Part shown: positions 19,402 to 25,925 of the stretch, piece by piece
Layout: the number at the start of each line of letters is the position of its first letter
Position numbering within the stretch: position 1 is the stretch's first letter
From: Opitutia bacterium
GTDB taxonomy: Bacteria > Verrucomicrobiota > Verrucomicrobiae > Opitutales > Opitutaceae
DNA length: 30,502 nt
Assembly (NCBI GenBank): GCA_947442255.1
Contig: CANEVO010000047.1
Location: forward strand, 1-30,502
Reading direction: 5' to 3'
The notes under the pieces: generated by a model
Database searches by the model: none
Told to the model about the DNA's origin: nothing
What the model saw: the letters and a program-made list of their open reading frames with translations, nothing else
Program-made: the position numbers and the translations under genes

Positions 19402-20442
19402 TCACGCCGCCCAGCCGTGATTATTCCGCACCTCGATCATGCCGGCCAAAACGTCGTTCCACGTCTGCTGATTGAGCATGACCTTGTTGGAGAACATGCA
19501 GCCGTCCCAGCAGATGTGCTTCAGCTTCTTCGTCACCTTGCCCCGGTCGTCGCGGAGCCAGTAGCCGGAGTCGCGGGTGATGTTCAGCTTGCCCTTTGGA
19601 TCGCCGATCAGGCAGTGGCGGCCGGTCTTCTCGTGCGAGCCCGAGCCGTAGGCGGTGCCGTCGTTCTGGGCGACATGGAAGTCGATCGTCCACGGACGCA
19701 TCGCCTTGGTGAGCTTGGTCATCGCCTGGTGGAACGCGCTAGGCTCCCAGTGGAAATCCTTCGGGACGATGCGATGCTGCTCGGCGTTGGCGCCGAGGAT
19801 GTAAAGGTGGGTGTGAGACATGTCGGCTTGGAAGCCGACGACCTTGGGCATGGCCACCTCCTCGAGCAGGTTTACCATATTTTTCCAGCTGTGCATGCCG
19901 GCCCAGCAAATCTCGCCTTCGGCCGCGAGCCGCTCGCCGTGGTCCTTCGCGATCTTGCCGGCCTCGCGAAAGGTCTTTGCGATCGTCTTGGTGTTGCCCT
20001 TCGGATCCGCGTCCCAGTCCTTGACGCTTGCCGCGCTGTCGATCCGGACGATGCCGTAGGGACGGGCGCCGAATTCGCGGAGTTTCTGGGCAATGCGGAC
20101 GGACTTGCGGACGCAGTCGATCCAGCCGGCGCGCTTGGTGTCATCGCCCATGGCGTTGCCGAAGAACCAGACTGGTGCCACGAGCGATCCGATGGCGAGC
20201 CCGCGGCAGCGGATTTTGTCGGCGAGGGCCTTGAGCCCGTCGTCGGAGATGTTGATGTCGAGATGCGGGCTGCCGAGAAAGAGGTCGACGCCATCGAACT
20301 TCACGCCGTTGACCTCGGCCTTCGCGGTGAGATCGAGCATCTGGTCGAGGGCGAGGTCGGCTTCGGTGCCGCCCATGCTCTTCTTGCCGACCAGGCCGGG
20401 CCACATCGCGTTGTGCAGTTTGGGATAATTGTTCTGGGGCAT
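19402..20442 (-). CDS. Xylose isomerase-like TIM barrel protein (sugar isomerase/epimerase family)
   Basis: This 346-residue protein has no signal peptide. The barrel-type motifs are FDGVDLFLGSPHLDIN early on (49-64), EGEICW (175-180), VGFQADMSHTHLYI (202-215), TIDFHVAQND (252-261) and a late HICWDGCMF (309-317). The likely metal ligands are Glu177 or Glu175, Asp207 or His210, His256 and Asp313. An aspartate in the last place, where relatives often have glutamate, is unusual and makes the assignment tentative. It belongs broadly to the AP-endonuclease-2/xylose-isomerase superfamily, which includes isomerases, epimerases and keto-sugar lyases, and I cannot choose among these. ATG 20442 is preferred over a longer start at 20517 whose extra residues are Pro/Arg-rich. 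It is the first gene of the minus-strand block that continues with Gfo/Idh and the ketose-3-epimerase-like enzyme. Confidence 0.82.
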   Translation of the reverse strand: MPQNNYPKLHNAMWPGLVGKKSMGGTEADLALDQMLDLTAKAEVNGVKFDGVDLFLGSPHLDINISDDGLKALADKIRCRGLAIGSLVAPVWFFGNAMGDDTKRAGWIDCVRKSVRIAQKLREFGARPYGIVRIDSAASVKDWDADPKGNTKTIAKTFREAGKIAKDHGERLAAEGEICWAGMHSWKNMVNLLEEVAMPKVVGFQADMSHTHLYILGANAEQHRIVPKDFHWEPSAFHQAMTKLTKAMRPWTIDFHVAQNDGTAYGSGSHEKTGRHCLIGDPKGKLNITRDSGYWLRDDRGKVTKKLKHICWDGCMFSNKVMLNQQTWNDVLAGMIEVRNNHGWAA

Positions 20443-20568
20443 AGGATTCCAGGGTTGTACGGGGAAGGGGCGGGAAGGTCGCGGGGGAAATGGCGGCCAG
20501 CCGTGCGAACGCGCCAATTCGATGGAAGAGTGTCAAGAGCCAAGCCCGGCCATGGCCGCCGGGCGCGG

Positions 20569-20592
20569 GTAGCCACGAGCGCCAGTGAGTGG
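20569..20592. repeat. Dispersed repeat, family D, degenerate copy
   Basis: It reads gtagccacgagcgccagtga followed by gtgg, which matches the reverse complement of the family D unit at about 18 of 24 positions. It lies in the 255-bp divergent gap between the second TIM barrel and the ABC exporter operon. Nothing else stands out in that gap. Confidence 0.5.
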
Positions 20593-20697
20593 AACTAGGA
20601 CGCCGAAGCCGATGCATCTCTGACCCTATTGCCACGCGTACGCGATGCGGTTGGTATCTTTCACTATCTGCCTCGATCCAATTTTCTCTCCTCGGCC

Positions 20698-21822
20698 ATG
20701 ACTCATTCGTCTTCCGCCACTCGTCCGTCTCGCGGTCGCTGGCTGGCCTTGGCCGGCCTGATCGCGTCCGGGCTGGTGGTGGCGTGGTTCGTCCGACGCC
20801 CGCCCGTGGCCGTCGTGGTGTCGCCGGAAGTCCGCGAAGTCGTTGACCTCATTGTCGTCAGCGGACGGTTGCGGGCCGTTCGCGAAGCGGCGGTGGGCGG
20901 CGAACTGGGCGGCACGGTCGAGGAGGCGCTGGTTCGCGAAGGCGATCGCGTCACCGCCGGGCAGGAGCTCGCGCGGATCGGCATGCTCGATTACGACTCG
21001 CAACAGCAGCAGGCCCGGGCGGCCCGCGCCACGAGCGCGGCCGACGTCGAGGTGGCGGCCCTAGCCGCGGCGCAGGCCGGGCGCGATCTGGCGCGCGCGG
21101 AGGAACTGGCGAAGGATGGCATCACGACCACGGCGGATCTCGAGACAGCGCGCAGCCTCGCCGCCCGGTTGACGGCCCTGGCAACCGCCGCCCGCGCCCG
21201 GCTCGCCGAGAATGATGCTGCGCTGGCCGTGCTAGAACGGCAACTGGCCAAGCGGATCGTGCGGGCGCCGTTTGCCGGGATCGTGACGCGCCGATCGGTG
21301 GAGCCGGGCCAGAGCGTCGTGCCCGGCACCGCCCTCTACCTGGTGGCCGAGATGTCGGCGGTCGAAATCTATGCCGAGACGGATGAGAACAACGTGCAGC
21401 GCCTGCGAGTCGGCCAGCCGGCTACGGTAATCGCGCCGGCGTTTCGCGATCAGACGTTCACCGCGCGGCTGGATCAAATCGGCCCGCGGGTGGATTGGGA
21501 TCGCGGGGTGATTGGATTGCGACTCACGCCGGAAAAGCCCCCGGCGTTTCTGCTGCCCAACATGACGGTCGACGTAAACATCGAGGTCGGCCGCTATCCG
21601 CAGGCCCTCACGCTGCCGGCGGCGGCCGTGTTGCGCGCGCGCGACGGGAACTTTGTCATGCTGGCCGACGGTGATCGCTTCACGCGGCGGGCCATCAAAG
21701 TCATTGGCGAGAACCCGGCCTACGTTGCCATCGAGGGCCTCACGGCCGGGGATCGGGTGGCGCGCGAGGCGACGAAGGTCACGGCGGACACCCGCCATCA
21801 GATGACGGCGGCGACGCCCTGA
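20698..21822 (+). CDS. HlyD/MacA-type periplasmic adaptor of an ABC exporter
   Basis: This 374-residue membrane-fusion protein has one N-terminal membrane anchor (WLALAGLIASGLVVAWFV, ~14-32). The first lipoyl half lies at about 60-98 (GELGGTVEEALVREGDRVTA), and an Ala/Glu-rich helical hairpin covers about 98-185. The second lipoyl half (RAPFAGIVTRRSVEPGQSVV, ~192-215) and a beta-barrel region (DENNVQRLRVGQPATVI) follow. It should bridge the permease to an outer-membrane duct such as TolC, although no TolC gene is in this window. ATG 20698 puts the anchor near the N-terminus; an upstream in-frame start at 20629 adds 23 residues without clear character. The stop is four bases from the permease start, so the three genes 20698-23784 form one operon. 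Confidence 0.9.
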   Translation: MTHSSSATRPSRGRWLALAGLIASGLVVAWFVRRPPVAVVVSPEVREVVDLIVVSGRLRAVREAAVGGELGGTVEEALVREGDRVTAGQELARIGMLDYDSQQQQARAARATSAADVEVAALAAAQAGRDLARAEELAKDGITTTADLETARSLAARLTALATAARARLAENDAALAVLERQLAKRIVRAPFAGIVTRRSVEPGQSVVPGTALYLVAEMSAVEIYAETDENNVQRLRVGQPATVIAPAFRDQTFTARLDQIGPRVDWDRGVIGLRLTPEKPPAFLLPNMTVDVNIEVGRYPQALTLPAAAVLRARDGNFVMLADGDRFTRRAIKVIGENPAYVAIEGLTAGDRVAREATKVTADTRHQMTAATP

Positions 21823-21826
21823 CCTC

Positions 21827-23086
21827 GTGGCGATCCGGTCCTTTGCCCTTTCCGTCGCGGTGCGGCAGCTCGCGCACAATCGCGGGCAGACGCTGCTCTC
21901 GATCGGCGTGGTGGCGATGAGTGTCACGCTGATCATCTTTGTGTCGTCGCTCATCCGCGGCGTGCAGGTGCGGCTGGTGAACACGATCACGGACTCGATT
22001 CCCCACGTGCGGATCATGCCGCTGGAGCGCCAGCCGGAGGTCTTGTGGGATCGTTCCGATCCAAACGACCCGGTGGTGCGGGTCGGCACGGTGCCCAAGC
22101 TTGAGCAGCGCCTGCGCAAGATCGAGGGCTGGCAGCCCTGGCTCGAGCGGATCGGCGCGTTGCAGCCGAACGATCTCACGGCGCTGATTCCCTCGATCGA
22201 GGGCAGCGTCGTCATCGCCCGCGAAAGCAAGCGGCTCTCCGCCCGGCTCTCGGGCGTGGAGCCGGAAGTGTATAACCGGATTATCGATCTCCAGCAGAAT
22301 CTCGTCGCCGGGCGCTTCTTCGGCTTGAACGGCGGCGAGGCGGTGATCGGGTTGAAGCTGGCGACGGACCTTGGGCTCGGCATTGGCAATCGGGTGAGCC
22401 TGCTCAGCGAGGAAGGCGTCACCGCCAGCGTTACGATCGCGGGCATCTACGAGACGGGCTTTGGCTCCGTCGATGGCGGGCTCGTGGTCGTGCCGGTGCG
22501 CGACGCGCAGTCGCTCCTCGGGATCGGCAACGCGATCACCGGTTTTGCGGTGAAGGTGCGCGACGTCTTTGAGGCGGAACGGATCGCCGGTGAGCTGCGG
22601 CAGCAGTTGCCCTTCAAGGTCGAGAGCTGGATGCAGGACAACGAGCGCACCTTGAGCGGGCTGAAAGCGCAGTCGGGCTCCTCGCAGATGATTATCTTCT
22701 TCACCACCGCCTCCTCGGGCCTCGCGATCGCCGCGCTGATGGTGATGTCCGTGACCGGGAAGTACCGGGAGATCGGCATCCTCAAGGCGATGGGCGCCAC
22801 GGCGCGGCAGATCCTGCAGGTGTTCGCGCTCCAGGGTTCGATCCTCTCGCTGCTCGGGGCCGCGCTGGGCTCGATCGCGGCGTTCACGCTCCTGCGCTGG
22901 CTGGGCGGGCTGCAGACGATCTCGCCGACCACGGGCCGGGCTTCGGAACTTTTCCCGATCGTCATGACGGGCGGAAATTTCCTGCTCGGCAACGGGCTCG
23001 CCGTCGCCGCGGGCCTCGCGGCTTCGATTTATCCGGCGTGGCAGGCCTCGCGCGTGAATCCGATTGAAGTCATCCGCGGACAATGA
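21827..23086 (+). CDS. ABC exporter permease (FtsX/MacB_PCD, LolC/E-like)
   Basis: This 419-residue integral membrane protein has four predicted membrane segments. The first is at residues ~20-43 (TLLSIGVVAMSVTLIIFVSS), followed by a periplasmic MacB_PCD-type domain (~45-270). Three C-terminal segments of the FtsX type start at MIIFFTTASSGLAIAALMVM, and KYREIGILKAMGATARQIL forms the typical cytoplasmic loop. It ends in IYPAWQASRVNPIEVIRGQ, the usual tail of this class. It starts with GTG four bases after the adaptor stop and overlaps the ATPase gene by ATGA, so translation is probably coupled. Such permeases do not pass solute through a pore; they drive lipoproteins or periplasmic substrates outward by mechanotransmission. 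The substrate is unknown. Confidence 0.9.
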   Translation: MAIRSFALSVAVRQLAHNRGQTLLSIGVVAMSVTLIIFVSSLIRGVQVRLVNTITDSIPHVRIMPLERQPEVLWDRSDPNDPVVRVGTVPKLEQRLRKIEGWQPWLERIGALQPNDLTALIPSIEGSVVIARESKRLSARLSGVEPEVYNRIIDLQQNLVAGRFFGLNGGEAVIGLKLATDLGLGIGNRVSLLSEEGVTASVTIAGIYETGFGSVDGGLVVVPVRDAQSLLGIGNAITGFAVKVRDVFEAERIAGELRQQLPFKVESWMQDNERTLSGLKAQSGSSQMIIFFTTASSGLAIAALMVMSVTGKYREIGILKAMGATARQILQVFALQGSILSLLGAALGSIAAFTLLRWLGGLQTISPTTGRASELFPIVMTGGNFLLGNGLAVAAGLAASIYPAWQASRVNPIEVIRGQ

Positions 23087-23784
23087 GCCCGTCACCGCCG
23101 CCGATCCTCGAGCTTGATCACGTGGGTAAAGTGTATCCCGGGGCCGTGCCGACGCGCGCCCTCGAGGCCGTGACGTTCTCGGTCCGCGCGGGCGAGTTCG
23201 TGGCGATCGTCGGCGCTTCGGGCTCCGGCAAGACCACGCTGCTCAATCTGCTCGGGCTGCTCGACTCGCCCTCCGAGGGTAAAATCGAGCTCGATGGCCG
23301 CGATGTGACGGGGCTATCGCCCGACGACGCGGCACGGCTGCGACGCGATCGGATGGGGTTTATTTTCCAGTTCCATTACCTGCTGCCGGAGTTCAACGCG
23401 CTCGAGAACGTCCTGATGCCCTGCCGGCTGGCGGGCGACGGCCGCGATCTCTGCGAAGAGGGCAGGGTGCGGTCGCTGTTTGCGCGGGTCGGGCTCGCGT
23501 CGAAGATCGGCCGGCGTCCGGATCAGCTCTCGGGCGGCGAACAGCAGCGTGTCGCGATCCTGCGGGCGCTGGCCAACGATCCGTTGCTGATCCTCGCCGA
23601 TGAACCGACCGGCAATCTCGACAGCCGGAACTCGGCCGAGGTGTTCAACCTGTTGCGCGACATCACGCGCGAATCGCATCGAACGGTGATCATGGTGACG
23701 CACGACCGCGATCTGGCGGCGAAGACCGACCGGGTGATCACGCTGCGGGATGGGCGGATGGAATCGGATGTGGCCGCACGGTGA
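23083..23784 (+). CDS. ABC exporter ATPase (LolD/MacB-type)
   Basis: This 233-residue ATP-binding subunit has all its motifs intact: Walker A GASGSGKT (44-51), signature LSGGEQQ (149-155), Walker B LLILADEP (168-175) and switch His207 (VTHDRD). The stretch FQFHYLLPEFNALENVLMP around the Q-loop closely resembles LolD of the lipoprotein-sorting system, while the adaptor in the same operon is more like MacA or DevB. The complex is best described as a MacAB/DevBCA-like exporter with a LolD-type ATPase. The start ATG at 23083 overlaps the permease stop. Confidence 0.94.
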   Translation: MSPSPPPILELDHVGKVYPGAVPTRALEAVTFSVRAGEFVAIVGASGSGKTTLLNLLGLLDSPSEGKIELDGRDVTGLSPDDAARLRRDRMGFIFQFHYLLPEFNALENVLMPCRLAGDGRDLCEEGRVRSLFARVGLASKIGRRPDQLSGGEQQRVAILRALANDPLLILADEPTGNLDSRNSAEVFNLLRDITRESHRTVIMVTHDRDLAAKTDRVITLRDGRMESDVAAR

Positions 23785-23806
23785 GCCGCAAAAAATCGGA
23801 GGGATG

Positions 23807-23827
23807 GGCCGCAAAAAGGCGCAAAAA
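23807..23827. repeat. Left 21-bp inverted repeat of the GxxExxY cassette
   Basis: It reads ggccgcaaaaaggcgcaaaa followed by a, and is a perfect reverse complement of 24329-24349. A further gcgcaaaaagc continues the pattern at 23828-23838. It begins 23 bp after the ABC ATPase stop. Confidence 0.95.
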
Positions 23828-23906
23828 GCGCAAAAAGCAGACATGCGGGAACCCGCGATTTGGGGGCAGCCGAGAATTTCCGTCCCGTGCGTGAGCGGCA
23901 GATTTT

Positions 23907-24302
23907 GTGGTCGCTGCCGTGAAAGACTCGATTTTCGAACTCTGCGATCTGGTGAGAGAGTCAGCATTTTCACTCCACCGGCATCTGCGGCACGGCCATC
24001 TCGAGAAGGTGTACGAGAATGGGCTCGCTCATCGGCTGAGGAAACTACGCCGGGAGGTGTTCCAGCAGCATCCGCTTCGCGTCCTGGATGTGGACGGCAC
24101 TCTCCTGGGAGAGTTTTACGCCGACCTGCTGGTCGACCGATGTCTCGTGGTGGAGCTAAAAGCCAGTCGATGCATCATCGAAGAGCACGTGGCCCAGCTC
24201 ATCGGCTATCTTCGAACCAGCCGGATGGAACACGGGCTGCTGATCAACTTCGGTGCCCCTATCCTCGAAGTGCACAAGTTTGTCCTGACCGGCCGCGACT
24301 AA
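23907..24302 (+). CDS. GxxExxY family protein (putative PD-(D/E)xK-like fold)
   Basis: This 131-residue protein carries the motif that names the family, G-H-L-E-K-V-Y (~residues 31-37). The conserved centre is GEFYADLLVDRCLVVELKAS, and the end is HVAQLIGYLRTSRMEHGLLINFGAPIL. The Asp in ADLLV and the Glu-Leu-Lys in VVELKAS have the spacing of a PD-(D/E)xK nuclease-like core, which is a structural inference; the family has no established function that I know of. GTG 23907 gives the full length, and a GTG at 23919 is an equally possible start; neither has a Shine-Dalgarno sequence. The gene is alone between perfect 21-bp inverted repeats and reads in the same direction as the ABC operon ahead of it, yet is unlikely to be part of it. 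It looks like a small mobile or selfish cassette. Confidence 0.88.
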   Translation: MVAAVKDSIFELCDLVRESAFSLHRHLRHGHLEKVYENGLAHRLRKLRREVFQQHPLRVLDVDGTLLGEFYADLLVDRCLVVELKASRCIIEEHVAQLIGYLRTSRMEHGLLINFGAPILEVHKFVLTGRD

Positions 24303-24328
24303 TCCCTGCCCCCCACCGGCAGAGTCAG

Positions 24329-24349
24329 TTTTTGCGCCTTTTTGCGGCC
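24329..24349. repeat. Right 21-bp inverted repeat of the GxxExxY cassette
   Basis: It reads tttttgcgcctttttgcggc followed by c, and is a perfect complement of 23807-23827 across a 501-bp interval. It starts 26 bp beyond the GxxExxY stop. On the plus strand it can only pair with the left copy, so it is not itself a hairpin terminator. Confidence 0.95.
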
Positions 24350-24383
24350 AACAACTCTGGGGATTTGTCTGGGTTTTGTGGAC

Positions 24384-25652
24384 TCAGAATTTGTTTTTGC
24401 GGTAGGCGCCCATCGCTGGCGCGGTGGGATTCACCTCCGGGCCGAAGTAGCGGAGCATCACGAGCGGCTCGACCGTGCTCGTGTTCTCGAAGGTCACCCC
24501 AGCCTTGGCCGCGGTCTCGGTGCAGAAGACTTCGTCCTCGGTCTGCTCGTGGAAGCGGATCAGCTTCGGGCAGTCGAGGGTCAGGTGGTTCATCCGGCCC
24601 TTGCCTTGGACCGTGATCAGACCGTAGGCGCCGGTGTCCGTGATCGTGCATTTCACGCCGGGCTCGATCGTCAGTTCCTTGGCGGTGAAGAGCTGCTCGT
24701 CTTTGATTTTCCCATAGACGATCCAGCGATCGACGTAGCCCTCGGAGCGCGTGTCCGCAACCGGCACGGGCTCGAGGTAATGGTTGTCCTTGAAGTTCGG
24801 ATCCAGGTTTTCGTCCCAGTCGAGCTGGTCGACGATGAAGTCGAGATCGCGGTGCTTCGCCTTGGGCATGTCCTTCACCAGGAGTGACCACGGCACCTCG
24901 CGGCCCTCGACGAGCGACTGGTACATGCCGAACACGTCCGAGCCCCATTGCGGCTCGTAGGTGCAGAGCGAACCCGGCGCGTGCAGCACGGCCGGCGGAA
25001 TCAGCCAGCCGGTGCCGGGCTTGAGCCGGTAGGCGCGGGAGAGATCGAGGATGCCATTGTCGCCGCGGTTCCAGTTCTCGAGGCAGCGGCGGACCTGCGC
25101 CTTCGTCGTGCCGGGCTCGAGGCCCATGAAGGTGTACGGGAAATTGTTACCGACGTTGTTGTGCTGTGGCGGGAAGTAATACGACTCGGGCTTCCCTTCT
25201 TGGCCGACCAGTTTCGCCTGCGCGGCCGTCTGGTGCATGTGGTGCGGGATCGGCCCCATGTTGTCGAAGAACTTGGAGTAGACCGGCCATTTTTTGTACT
25301 TCGACCAGATCGATTTCCCGATCAGGTCCGCACCGCACTCGGCGACGGCGCTCGCGAGCGTGAAGCGCTTCTTTCCCACGACGACGTAGCTCAGTCCCTC
25401 GTCAGGCGTGCGGTTCTCGTTAGCCGCCGGCGTGGTCGACGCGAACCAGCGCTCGTCAATGCCGCCGCGATTCAGGCCGAACGCATAAAGATCGTCGGGG
25501 TGCAGCTTCAGCCGCTTGCCGGGCTGCAGGAAGGAGCGCGGCACCCAGCAGGGCGCGAGGCGCAGCAGGCCGCCGGTGTCGGCGAGAGCCCCTTCGACGA
25601 GGCTTTTGACGTTGGACTTGACCGTGGTGAGGGCGGAGACGGGGGTGGGCAT
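24384..25652 (-). CDS. Cupin protein related to type I mannose-6-phosphate isomerase
   Basis: This 422-residue cytoplasmic protein has a phosphomannose-isomerase-like metal site spread over a double cupin. The pieces are HHMHQ (His137, His138, His140), Glu156 in GKPESYYF, and His224 in GTGWLIPPAVLHAPGSL, the counterpart of the VPAGTPHA segment. A second beta-sandwich covers the C-terminal part (LTIEPGVKCTITDTGAYGLI). Length and motifs suggest an aldose-ketose isomerase or a related sugar-binding cupin, but the substrate is uncertain and the family contains non-enzymatic members. ATG 25652 is chosen; the longer frame opens with TTG at 25706. It faces the GxxExxY cassette convergently, and an upstream gap of about 270 bp separates it from recQ. 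Confidence 0.75.
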   Translation of the reverse strand: MPTPVSALTTVKSNVKSLVEGALADTGGLLRLAPCWVPRSFLQPGKRLKLHPDDLYAFGLNRGGIDERWFASTTPAANENRTPDEGLSYVVVGKKRFTLASAVAECGADLIGKSIWSKYKKWPVYSKFFDNMGPIPHHMHQTAAQAKLVGQEGKPESYYFPPQHNNVGNNFPYTFMGLEPGTTKAQVRRCLENWNRGDNGILDLSRAYRLKPGTGWLIPPAVLHAPGSLCTYEPQWGSDVFGMYQSLVEGREVPWSLLVKDMPKAKHRDLDFIVDQLDWDENLDPNFKDNHYLEPVPVADTRSEGYVDRWIVYGKIKDEQLFTAKELTIEPGVKCTITDTGAYGLITVQGKGRMNHLTLDCPKLIRFHEQTEDEVFCTETAAKAGVTFENTSTVEPLVMLRYFGPEVNPTAPAMGAYRKNKF

Positions 25653-25827
25653 AACGTTGGGCGCCGCGGGAAATCCGCGGACGTTGGAGAGATCGAGCAA
25701 ACCCAACCGACCGAGGCAATCGCCTAGTGTCGGTCGGGAGATTTATTCCGTCGCGGGGTAAACCTGCTCTTCCACCTTTCGGGCTTTCGTGACGTGGAGG
25801 AGCGGCTTTGTGCTGCGACAAGAAACG

Positions 25828-25859
25828 CGCCCGGCTGGCGACGGCATTTCTTAATCCGC
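25828..25859. repeat. Family B remnant (inverted)
   Basis: The reverse complement reads gcggattaagaaatgccg, then tcgc, then cagccgggcg. This is the same leader as in front of copy B1 (7422-7447) but without the paired arms. It suggests a truncated copy of that repeat in the recQ-cupin gap. Confidence 0.6.
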
Positions 25860-25887
25860 TTTCGTCCACGGGTGGGAGATGCCCCGG

Positions 25888-25913
25888 GGCCACTCGCTCA
25901 CGCCCGCAGCCAC
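25888..25913. repeat. Dispersed repeat, family D
   Basis: The unit ggccactcgctcacgcccgc followed by agccac differs by one base from the 27897-27922 copy. It ends 12 bp from the recQ stop codon, directly downstream of that gene. Confidence 0.8.
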
Positions 25914-25925
25914 AGATCGGCCGGT

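Noticed and set aside
18229..20598. 789-residue plus-strand open frame opposite the Gfo/Idh and TIM barrel genes
   Set aside because: It runs through two convincing enzyme genes on the other strand and the AT-rich spacer, and its translation has no domain.
24303..24383. Rho-independent terminator after the GxxExxY gene
   Set aside because: The T-rich tract there is the right arm of the 21-bp inverted repeat and has no adjacent GC-rich stem of its own.
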